Part shown: one piece after another, positions 1-6,191 of the stretch | Layout: each line of letters begins with the position of its first letter | How positions within the stretch are numbered: position 1 is the first letter of the stretch | Assembly: GCA_900553335.1 (NCBI GenBank) | Contig: USCU01000073.1 | Location: forward strand, 1-6,238 | Length of the DNA: 6,238 nucleotides | Direction of reading: 5' to 3' | Source: an uncultured Ruminococcus sp. | GTDB lineage: Bacteria > Bacillota > Clostridia > Oscillospirales > Ruminococcaceae | Translations under genes and position numbers: made by a program | The notes under the pieces: model-generated | Told to the model about the DNA's origin: nothing | Databases searched by the model: none | What the model saw: the letters and a program-made list of their open reading frames with translations, nothing else

Positions 1-48
1 CGAGATTGCCTCTTGTCTCGTGGGCTCGGAGATGTGTATAAGAGACAG
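1..48. other. Illumina Nextera i7-side adapter (not biological)
   Basis: This is untrimmed library adapter. CGAGAT (1-6) is the end of the P7 flow-cell primer, TGCCTCTT (7-14) sits where the 8-base i7 index belongs, GTCTCGTGGGCTCGG follows, and the 19-base Tn5 mosaic end occupies 30-48. From memory the index matches the reverse complement of Nextera N711. Biological sequence begins at 49. The bases should be removed before any search. Confidence 0.98.
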
Positions 49-233
49 CATATATTATCATGAATATCAGTAATATTTCAGGAATCTTGGGACAAACCGT
101 AATTCAAATTACAAATGGAGGAATTCTAATGTGTGCAGTTGCGGTTTTGGTACATATTGCCTGCTCAATGATAATGCCTGTGGTGCTAATGAATAAGAAT
201 TCGTTAAGAGAAAATCTTACCGAGAACGAATGA
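49..233 (+). CDS. ABC transporter permease, C-terminal fragment (FtsX/MacB-like)
   Basis: An open frame runs in from the contig edge to a TGA at 231-233 and encodes about 61 residues. It has a hydrophobic stretch with the core GGILMCAVAVLVHIACSMIM, then PVVLMNK and a polar tail ending SLRENLTENE. One final transmembrane helix followed by a proline and a short charged tail containing 'SLRENL' resembles the end of FtsX/MacB-type permeases, where the last helix is followed by a P...S..E.L pattern. The complete ATPase gene of MacB/LolD type that starts 70 bases downstream on the same strand supports this: the two would form an exporter in the cytoplasmic membrane. The N-terminal part, including any extracellular domain, lies off the contig, so the permease subfamily and substrate cannot be determined. 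The family call rests mainly on context and topology. Confidence 0.7.
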
Positions 234-288
234 GTGATCTCTTAGAGAGGCAGAACAAACCCAAGAGAAATTTTGAAAAATGAAGATT

Positions 289-295
289 AAAGGAG
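289..295 (+). promoter_or_regulatory. Ribosome binding site deciding the ABC ATPase start
   Basis: AAAGGAG lies 8 bases before the ATG at 304. An in-frame ATG at 280 would add eight residues (MKIKGALY), but it has only a weak purine stretch in front of it and the Shine-Dalgarno would then be inside the gene. The product starting [11 protein letters not shown] at 304 also matches the normal N-terminus of this ATPase family. Confidence 0.8.
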
Positions 296-303
296 CGTTA
301 TAT

Positions 304-966
304 ATGATAAAACTTCAGAATGTTGTAAAAATTTACAATCCTAAAAAAGCAAATGAATTTACAGCGCTTAAAGGAGTAAGCGCCGAAATATGTGACGGCG
401 AAATGGTGGCAATAATTGGAAAATCAGGAGCGGGGAAGTCGACTCTCTTGCATATTCTCGCTTGTATAGACAGCTATGAGGACGGAGAATATTATATTGA
501 CGATTCTCTGGTTAAAAAGCTGAGCGAGAGGAAATATGCACAGATAAGAAATGAAAAGATCGGGATCGTAATGCAGGATTTTGCTCTGGTAGAGGATTTT
601 TCGGCAGTTGAAAACGTGATGATTCCGCTGTCATTTTCAAAAAAGAAAATAAAAGGCAAAAAGGAAATTGCCCTTAAAGCGCTTAAATCTGTCGGAATGG
701 TTGAGTATGCGAAGAAAGCCTGCAACAAGCTTTCGGGTGGACAGAAGCAAAGGGTTGCTATTGCAAGAGCGATAGTAAACGATCCATCAATGATACTTGC
801 CGATGAGCCGACAGGAGCGCTTGATACAAAGACATCAGCTGAAATAATGGAGCTTTTCCACGAGCTTAACGAGCAGGGAAAGACTATAATAATAGTAACA
901 CATGATCCGCTTGTAGCAGAGCAATGTGACAGAATTATTGAGATTTCTGACGGAGAGATAGTATAG
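304..966 (+). CDS. ABC transporter ATP-binding protein, MacB/LolD type
   Basis: A 220-residue ATPase that would power an exporter with the permease encoded just upstream. All nucleotide-binding motifs are intact: Walker [10 protein letters not shown] (residues 39-47), Q-loop VMQDF (Q91), ABC signature LSGGQ (143-147), Walker B ILADEPT with catalytic glutamate E168, D-loop GALD (171-174) and switch histidine H200 in IVTHD. The length and the DEPTGALD string are typical of the MacB/LolD/FtsE-like subfamily. In Firmicutes such proteins pair with FtsX-like permeases and serve in export of, or resistance to, antimicrobial peptides, or in lipoprotein handling. The substrate cannot be read from the sequence. 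The gene follows the permease with a 70-base gap containing its own Shine-Dalgarno and no obvious promoter, so co-transcription is likely. No truncation or unusual residue was seen. The short overlapping reverse-strand frames are not genes. Confidence 0.95.
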   Translation: MIKLQNVVKIYNPKKANEFTALKGVSAEICDGEMVAIIGKSGAGKSTLLHILACIDSYEDGEYYIDDSLVKKLSERKYAQIRNEKIGIVMQDFALVEDFSAVENVMIPLSFSKKKIKGKKEIALKALKSVGMVEYAKKACNKLSGGQKQRVAIARAIVNDPSMILADEPTGALDTKTSAEIMELFHELNEQGKTIIIVTHDPLVAEQCDRIIEISDGEIV

Positions 967-987
967 ATCGAGTCGAGATGATTTTAA

Positions 988-1090
988 TTCAATAAGGGGC
1001 TTAGCCCCGTTATTCAATGTTTTCAGCGGTGGATTGTATCCCCCGCGCTGAAAAAGTTAAGTGGAACCCGTCGTCTATAGAGGTTGGGGC
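988..1090 (-). ncRNA. Candidate structured RNA element E1 (diverged copy of E2)
   Basis: Read on the minus strand this stretch contains, in order, GCCCCAACCT (1090-1081), CGACGG, ACTTAA, a hairpin with the perfect 9-base stem TTTTCAGCG/CGCTGAAAA (1054-1046 with 1028-1020) capped by GGGGGATACAATCC, and a final hairpin AATAACGGGGC-TAA-GCCCCTTATT (1014-991). The same blocks occur in the same order in the cellulase leader at 4471-4601 on the plus strand. The orientation is inferred from that copy, which lies downstream of a consensus promoter. Here no gene follows on the minus strand: the element points into the 3' end of the ABC gene, and it sits beyond the CotH gene's terminator. No good promoter was found for it on the minus strand; TATAAC and TATACA sequences near 1106-1119 lack a matching -35. 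It could be a stand-alone RNA, a relic, or transcribed by read-through. On the plus strand the 991-1014 hairpin might also end the ABC transcript, although only a broken T run follows. Confidence 0.55.
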
Positions 1091-1129
1091 ATCTTAATTT
1101 AGTTATATCGTTGTATAATTCCTAACATA

Positions 1130-1168
1130 GAAAATCCCCTTAGGACAATTAAGCCTGAGGGGATTTTC
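1130..1168. terminator. Bidirectional terminator between convergent ABC and CotH genes
   Basis: GAAAATCCCCTTAGG (1130-1144) pairs with CCTGAGGGGATTTTC (1154-1168) as a 15-pair stem with one G-T wobble and a 9-base loop. The outer part is A/T pairs, giving TTTT at the 3' side of the stem in both directions, the usual form of a shared intrinsic terminator. It starts 22 bases past the CotH stop codon on the minus strand, and it also lies downstream of the ABC operon. Its best fit is as the CotH terminator. Confidence 0.85.
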
Positions 1169-1190
1169 ATGTTTCGGTTATTTATGTGTA

Positions 1191-4190
1191 TTAAGCGATT
1201 GTAAATAAAAGACTTACGCTCTTTGCGTGAGAATTGATTCTTCCGACATCGGCAGTTGTTATTTTGCCATCGCCATTTACGTCAGCACAGTCGAATTCAT
1301 AACCCGAAAGAACAGTTACGCTCTTTGCACAGGAATTTGCTCTTCCGACATCGGCAGTCGTTACTTTTCCGTCACCGTTAATATCTCCGATCAAATTAAT
1401 AGTTATATCAAGCTTTACTGCCTGATTTCCTGTAGTTATCTGATAAGTGCGTTCAACACAGCTTTCGCTGCTTGCTGTAAGTTCATAATCTCCTGCAGCA
1501 AGTGTAGGGATTAAGTATTTTCCTTCTGTAACATCTGCTGTATACACAACTTTATTTGAGCCTTTTGGTTTGACATTAATGCTGATAGCATTTTTACAGT
1601 CGATTCCCGAAATATCAACATTACCTGTTATTGATGCTTTTCCCGGATCTATAAAATCAGTATAATTATCTTTATAGCTGGTTTGACATACCGTACAGGT
1701 ATGAAGTGTGTAGCCTTGCTCGGTTTCAGTCGGAGCAACCACAGTTGTTGTGTAATTGTGGGCAGCTTTTTCAGTTTGCTTAATGTAGGTGTCATCGCAA
1801 ACTGAGCAGGTGTATGTTACCAATCCGTTTGATGTACAGGTTGCGGCAACTGTTTTAGTTACCTCATAACTATGCGTGTGAGGGGATGCGGTCAATCCTG
1901 CGTCTGCAAGTGCGTTTTCTAAGGTGTCAAGATTTCTCTTTTGAGTTGAAGCCGATGTTCCGGTTCTGGTGACAGTACTGTATGCGGTATTATAAGCAGA
2001 CCTTATTGTACTTGTAATAGCTGAGGAATTTGCTCTGTCATAAATCTGGAACAGATCTATTGTTCTTAGCATGGTTTCGTAGTAATCCTGTCTTGCAGGA
2101 AGAGAGTTTGTACCAAGGAAGAAATCATTCATCCAACCTATACACTGATCAGCACTCCATATTGCTGAGCCTGTCGGGAATCTGTCAAAGTATTTTTGGA
2201 GATTCGGATAATATGATGCCTTATAGCTTTCAAGAACGTTTTTGTATGTTTCCTTATCGTATTTCTCAGCAGCGGTTTTCATTGAGCCTTTAAGCAAGCT
2301 TTTAAACTCGCTGTTTTGCATAGCCTTGTAAAGAATAACTGCAATAGGATCATTTCTTTTCTTACCTGCTTCGTAAATCTGAATGAGCTTGTTGTTCTGA
2401 GGACTTTCTCCTTTGTTGCCCCAGAGATATGCGCCCATTTCTGTATCGTAAAGCATGAATCTCCACTTGCTGTCAGAATAATCAGGATTTTTGCTGTCGA
2501 CTTCACGGGATCTCCATACGGTCCAGTTTTTACCGCTCCAGTCCTCGTTTGTAATATATGTTTCAACTGCAAAATAGTCCGCAAGACTATATACGTCAAA
2601 CATTGTTTTGAAGGTTTCATACTGGCTTTCATCTGTAAGATCGCAAGAGTTCATCCAATTGATCGTATCTGTCCAAAGCGCAAGGTCTGTTTCCTCACCC
2701 TCTTCAACCTTTGGAACATTGTTGTTTTGAGAATCAGGCTTTATCATTACAACATTCTTCTTTTTAACATCATAATGATCTTTTACATAATCGTCAGTAA
2801 AATCTTCCTGAAGTGTGTAAAGTCCCCAGTATTCTCCGTTTATAAATGCAATACACGGTCTTCCCGACTGTGTAGAAAAATTCATATCAGATACCATACT
2901 CTGAAGCATAGTGTCCTTAAATTTTACATAGTTTGCGTCATTTCCGCCGTTTCTTAGAACGAATTTTTTAAAGCTGTCAATAACTCTTCCTTCTCCGTCC
3001 CTTGACTTAAGATTTGGAATAAGTGGATAATCAAATGCGTCCGGACCGTAGGTATCTCTTGCATAGAAACGAAGCGACTTTTGGTAATCGGTTCTTGAGT
3101 AGCCGCCTTGAATTCTCATTCCGCAGTCTTGCGAAAGAACAGCGGTGTTGTTTTCGATAAAGTCGATATGAACAGGACGCTCCCATTCCTTTCCTCGGTT
3201 ATTTACGTTTTTAAGCATATAAATACCGGTATTGGTATCAAATAGGTTATCGCTGTCGGTAACGATAGACATAATAGCAACATCACTGTAGGTTTCGTTG
3301 GTTATCCCAACAAAGTATGAAGCGGTTGAAGCAGAGCTAATCTGACCGTCTTTAACAGCTATAGCTCGAATGACCGTAGCCTTATCGACATTTACCGTTG
3401 GTCTGCCTGAACCGTATCTGTCGGAAAATAAACGCTTGTCCATTGCCGCAAGAACATTGGGTTCGCTTGTACGGTTTTTTACAGTTATCGCTCCTGTATA
3501 TTCTGTCGATTTTTCTGTTGGTGTGCTTCCGTCGGTTGTGTAGTAAATTTTTGCACCGTCGGATGCCGAAATTGTAAGTTCAAATGAATCTGTAAAAGCA
3601 CCGCTTTCTCTTGAGAATGTCGGAGAATCCGGAGATTTTACAACAGCATCTTCTGTATTCTCAGTGCGTGGAGTAGGGTAGGATAAAAATGCTTCTTCAC
3701 CGCCCGAAGGAACTCTTGCCCAGGTCATGTCTTTATTAAGACCCGGAACAACAAAAGTATCTACGGAATTTGTTCCGTCTGAAAGAATAAGAGTTTCGCC
3801 GTCACCCGAAAGTCCGAATTTCGCCGAAACGATTCCTGGATAATCTTCGTTCACGATTTTTTTCCCGCAGTAAATTATCAAATATCCGTGAGCCGGAATG
3901 GTTGTTCCGTCAGGAATTTTTGCCTGCGTAAGATCAGTGCTGTCGTCTGTAATGTAAAGTCCTGTTAAATCAGATGCATGATTCGATGGATTGTAAAGCT
4001 CTATCCAGTCGCAATATTCTCCATTGGAATCTGCAACATCTGTTAAATTTGAGTTTTCGCCGGTGTTACCTGTACACACTTCGTTTATAACAACTCCATC
4101 GGACGTGTCATAAGCGATTGCAGGAATTGCGCTTAGCATTGATGCACACACTGCAGATGCACAGACCAGCGACAAGATTTTTTTCTTCAT
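1191..4190 (-). CDS. Secreted dockerin protein with lamin-tail and CotH kinase-like domains
   Basis: A 999-residue exported modular protein. It has a signal peptide (1-26, cut near AIA|YD), then a lamin-tail domain at about 31-170 (INEVCTG, DWIELYNPS). A chitobiase/Fn3-associated domain follows at about 188-295 (IYYTTDGSTPT, then VIRAIAVKDG). The CotH domain spans about 303-590, with GMRIQGGYS (357-365), K371, NGEYWGLYTLQEDF, NEDWSGKNW (D550, N555) and LYDTE (D582). CotH proteins are Fam20-like kinases, and these positions resemble the ATP-binding lysine, catalytic aspartate and metal-binding aspartate of that family; activity here is inferred. A helical stretch follows (600-765), then two Cys/His-rich repeats (771-845, CSVC and CTVC), a carboxypeptidase-regulatory-like fold (851-932) and a dockerin (934-995). 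The dockerin has two complete calcium loops, D936-N938-D940-D947 and D970-N972-D974-D981. The loops form a near-identical DNA repeat (1323-1385 and 1221-1283). The dockerin implies docking to a scaffoldin cohesin outside the cell. The start is set by GGAGGG six bases before the ATG. Confidence 0.93.
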   Translation of the reverse strand: MKKKILSLVCASAVCASMLSAIPAIAYDTSDGVVINEVCTGNTGENSNLTDVADSNGEYCDWIELYNPSNHASDLTGLYITDDSTDLTQAKIPDGTTIPAHGYLIIYCGKKIVNEDYPGIVSAKFGLSGDGETLILSDGTNSVDTFVVPGLNKDMTWARVPSGGEEAFLSYPTPRTENTEDAVVKSPDSPTFSRESGAFTDSFELTISASDGAKIYYTTDGSTPTEKSTEYTGAITVKNRTSEPNVLAAMDKRLFSDRYGSGRPTVNVDKATVIRAIAVKDGQISSASTASYFVGITNETYSDVAIMSIVTDSDNLFDTNTGIYMLKNVNNRGKEWERPVHIDFIENNTAVLSQDCGMRIQGGYSRTDYQKSLRFYARDTYGPDAFDYPLIPNLKSRDGEGRVIDSFKKFVLRNGGNDANYVKFKDTMLQSMVSDMNFSTQSGRPCIAFINGEYWGLYTLQEDFTDDYVKDHYDVKKKNVVMIKPDSQNNNVPKVEEGEETDLALWTDTINWMNSCDLTDESQYETFKTMFDVYSLADYFAVETYITNEDWSGKNWTVWRSREVDSKNPDYSDSKWRFMLYDTEMGAYLWGNKGESPQNNKLIQIYEAGKKRNDPIAVILYKAMQNSEFKSLLKGSMKTAAEKYDKETYKNVLESYKASYYPNLQKYFDRFPTGSAIWSADQCIGWMNDFFLGTNSLPARQDYYETMLRTIDLFQIYDRANSSAITSTIRSAYNTAYSTVTRTGTSASTQKRNLDTLENALADAGLTASPHTHSYEVTKTVAATCTSNGLVTYTCSVCDDTYIKQTEKAAHNYTTTVVAPTETEQGYTLHTCTVCQTSYKDNYTDFIDPGKASITGNVDISGIDCKNAISINVKPKGSNKVVYTADVTEGKYLIPTLAAGDYELTASSESCVERTYQITTGNQAVKLDITINLIGDINGDGKVTTADVGRANSCAKSVTVLSGYEFDCADVNGDGKITTADVGRINSHAKSVSLLFTIA

Positions 4191-4306
4191 AACTTTCCCT
4201 CCGTTATGTATTGGCGTACTTGCTTAAGTACATTTTTTAACCAGCAGCTTTTTTATACTTAGTCTGCTGAAGCGTGTTACAGAGCCGTTTTTCAAACGGC
4301 TTTCAT
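4191..4306 (-). promoter_or_regulatory. CotH mRNA leader with three hairpins and ribosome binding site
   Basis: The predicted minus-strand leader is about 115 bases. It contains, in order, AGCCGTTT-GAA-AAACGGCT (4301-4283, 8 perfect pairs beginning a few bases from the predicted transcript start), a 6-pair CAGCAG/CTGCTG helix (about 4270-4243) with an A-rich loop, GTACTT-AAGC-AAGTAC (4231-4216, 6 perfect pairs), and then the Shine-Dalgarno GGAGGG (4202-4197). The 5'-terminal hairpin could protect the mRNA from decay. No known riboswitch core was recognised. Confidence 0.55.
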
Positions 4307-4312
4307 GTCTAA

Positions 4313-4341
4313 ATTATACAATATTTGTACGTTTTAGTCAA
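4313..4341 (-). promoter_or_regulatory. Promoter of the CotH-dockerin gene
   Basis: On the minus strand, TTGACT (4341-4336), a 17-base spacer and TATAAT (4318-4313) form a near-consensus housekeeping sigma factor promoter, with transcription expected to start near 4306. It is about 120 bases upstream of the CotH start codon and faces away from the cellulase promoter, whose -35 begins 36 bases away. Confidence 0.82.
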
Positions 4342-4376
4342 TCGTTAAAATAAGAATAAAGGCTTGTTTTATTTGC

Positions 4377-4405
4377 TTGACATTAAAGTAACAGTCTTGT
4401 ATAAT
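4377..4405 (+). promoter_or_regulatory. Promoter of the GH5 cellulase gene (perfect consensus)
   Basis: TTGACA (4377-4382), 17 bases, then TATAAT (4400-4405): an exact match to the housekeeping sigma consensus with the best spacing. Transcription should start near 4412, giving a leader of about 205 bases before the GTG at 4618. Such a strong core promoter suggests that control is by a repressor or, after initiation, by the structured leader. A direct repeat GCTTG-N8-GCTTG (4362-4366 and 4375-4379) overlaps the -35. Confidence 0.88.
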
Positions 4406-4470
4406 GGACTTGTAAGCATTGATTTATTTGCTTTAATAAGCGGAATTGACGCATAATTCGATTTTATAAC

Positions 4471-4601
4471 AACGACTACGTCCCCTACCTTTAATGCGGC
4501 GGACAACTTAGCCTTTTGGTGGGGGAATAATCCCCAACTAAAACCATAAGGGGCTAATTCCAGGTCGTTTGTTGAATGACGGGGCGTTGCCCATTATTGA
4601 A
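4471..4601 (+). ncRNA. Candidate cis-regulatory RNA E2 in the cellulase 5' leader
   Basis: This part of the leader can form a closing helix AACGAC/GTCGTT (4471-4476 with 4564-4569). Inside it, CCCCT can pair with AGGGG (4482-4486 with 4549-4553). The central hairpin TTTTGGTGGGGG-AATAA-TCCCCAACTAAAA (4514-4543) has 12 pairs, counting G-T wobbles, and one bulged A. A 3' hairpin AATGACGGGGC-GTT-GCCCATTATT occupies 4575-4598, and the Shine-Dalgarno follows at once. E1 (988-1090, opposite strand) carries the same blocks with changed but still complementary stems. The conserved apical motif is GGGGGA-A-AATCC. E2 has about 27 extra bases (about 4544-4570) that E1 lacks. The position between promoter and start codon suggests control of translation or elongation. 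I compared it by eye with the common classes (c-di-GMP, SAM, TPP, purine, cobalamin, ZTP, THF and others) and recognised none. Confidence 0.6.
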
Positions 4602-4602
4602 G

Positions 4603-4608
4603 AAGGGG
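4603..4608 (+). promoter_or_regulatory. Ribosome binding site setting a GTG start for GH5
   Basis: AAGGGG lies 9 bases before GTG at 4618, the first codon that gives a normal signal peptide (K, V, K, K, then a hydrophobic run). No in-frame ATG occurs before the catalytic domain, so the GTG start is preferred; a second GTG at 4624 is too distant from the site to be the better choice. The G run could be masked by the C runs of the leader element. Confidence 0.75.
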
Positions 4609-4617
4609 TGTTTTATT

Positions 4618-6191
4618 GTGAAGGTGAAAAAACTTTCTAAGTATTTAGCGCTTATTTTGTTGGTGCTTTCAGCAATATGTTTATACTTTTTGTCTATATG
4701 CGAATGTTCAACTGCTTATGCTGCAGACACAGTTGTTGAGTCGCATGGGAGGTTAAGGGTAAGCGGATCAAAAATAGTCGATAAAAGCGGAGCGCCTTTT
4801 CAGCTTATCGGAATGTCATCTCATGGTCTTGCTTGGTATCCGGAAGCGATAAGTGAACAGACTATCAAAACTCTTCGTGACGATTGGGGCTGTAATGCGT
4901 TTCGACTTGCGGTTTATACCGAAGAATACGGTGGATATACAACAAGCGCTGATAACAAGGACGCAATGATAAAACGTGTTGATAATGGTGTTAAAATTGC
5001 CAAAAAGCTAGGAATGTACGTTATAATTGATTGGCACATTTTAAACGACGGCAATCCGCAAACGCATAAGTCAGAGGCTTTGAGTTTCTTTTCATCTATG
5101 TCAAAGAAATATAAAGACTGTGAAAATGTGATTTACGAGATTTGCAACGAACCTCACGGTGTTTCATGGACAAAACAGATAAAGCCGTACTGTATAGAGG
5201 TTATAAAGGCTATCAGGAAAAACGATTCAGATTCAATAATAATATGCGGATCTAACACATGGAGTCAGGATATACATGAGGTTTTAAACAGTCCTATCAC
5301 AGGATATAAAAACATAGCGTATTCACTCCATTTTTATGCTAATACTCACACACAATGGCTTAGAGATCGCCTAACAAGCTGCCTTGATAAAGGACTTTGT
5401 GTTGTGGCAACTGAATTTGGAACTTGTGACGCATCGGGAAACGGCGGATTTAATAAGACGGAAACAGACAAATGGATGACGCTTTTAAAGAACCGTAAGG
5501 TCGGATTTTTTAATTGGAGTTTGTCAAATAAAGATGAAACGGCATCTGCGTTTTTACCGGGAACAGATTTATCGAAGATAAAGTCCGGAACAAGTCAGCT
5601 AACTCAAAGCGGAAAGCTTGTAAGAAGCTGGGCGCAGGTATGTTCCACTTCCAATCCTTCGGGAATAAGCTATGCAACGGTAAATAATAATGCTATATAT
5701 GTAAAGTTGACTGATACTGGTGCGGATTTTTACAAGGTATGGGTTGCTGACAATAAGAACTTCCAAAATTCAGCTTATCAGGAGCTTAAAGGTAAAACAG
5801 ATACTACGTTTAAAAATCTCGCTAAGAAAGGCGCTGTGTATTACGTTAAAACTCAAGGAGCAAAAAAACTAAACGGAAAATGGTATTATTCAGATACTTT
5901 TACAAAGGCTATAACTTTAGCTCCGAATGTTTCAAAAACAACCTTTAAAAAGATAACGCCGTCAGCAAATTCGCTTTCGGTTGAGCTTAACCAAAATAAA
6001 TCTGTTACAGGATATAAGGTTTGGGTTTCTGATAACAAGGATTTTAATAATGCAAAAAGTGTTACAACTAAAGATAATACTAAAACGAAAGTAACGTTTA
6101 AAAACCTTACGTCTGATAAGGCATATTATGTAAAAGTGCAGTCTTACATATGGCACAAGAACGGTGTCAGAACGCAGGCAGCATTCTCTTC
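4618..6191 (+). CDS. Secreted GH5 endo-beta-1,4-glucanase (cellulase), 3' truncated
   Basis: At least 524 residues, open to the contig edge. A signal peptide covers about 1-36, with the likely cut around STAYA|AD. The catalytic TIM barrel (about 40-338) belongs to glycoside hydrolase family 5, and motifs such as SSHGLAWYPE, LRDDWG, IIDWHI and GTCDASGNGG closely resemble subfamily 2 endoglucanases of the Bacillus Cel5A type. The key residues are present: R96, H140, N177-E178 in YEICNEP as acid/base, H238 and Y240 in SLHFYA, nucleophile E266 in ATEFG, and W300. It should cleave internal beta-1,4-glucosidic bonds in cellulose outside the cell. Two tandem fibronectin type III-like modules follow (about 347-435 and 437-524), related to each other through YKVWV(A/S)DNK, TFKNL and YYVK. 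The end is missing, so a dockerin, binding module or cell-wall anchor may lie beyond. It is transcribed divergently from the CotH-dockerin gene. From 6192 the frame runs into adapter and is not protein. Confidence 0.95.

Noticed and set aside
492..1017. Reverse-strand frames over the ABC ATPase (492-728 and 835-1017).
   Set aside because: These are shadows of a gene with every ABC motif intact. The second also runs through the 991-1014 hairpin.
1114..1119. A TATAAT on the plus strand in the gap after the ABC gene, as a possible promoter.
   Set aside because: No -35 box lies at a workable distance, a terminator follows at once, and no plus-strand gene lies downstream.
2279..2957. Long open frames inside the CotH gene (2279-2632 minus, 2316-2957 plus, 2030-2293 plus, 1227-1514 plus).
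   Set aside because: They overlap a well-supported 999-codon gene in other frames, have low-complexity or cysteine-rich translations without domains, and lack convincing ribosome binding sites.
4411..4424. TGTAAGCATTGATT near the cellulase transcript start, resembling a CcpA catabolite-repression (cre) site.
   Set aside because: It has about three mismatches, including the central CG and the terminal CA. In AT-rich DNA this is too weak to list as a site, although the position would suit catabolite control.
988..4601. E1 and E2 as active recombination sites that invert the CotH gene between them.
   Set aside because: The copies are too diverged and differ by a 27-base insertion, there is no recombinase gene in the window, and stem-preserving changes fit an RNA better than a crossover site.
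5962..6156. A 64-codon reverse-strand frame within the cellulase.
   Set aside because: It lies wholly inside the FN3-like coding sequence, and its translation has no recognisable features.
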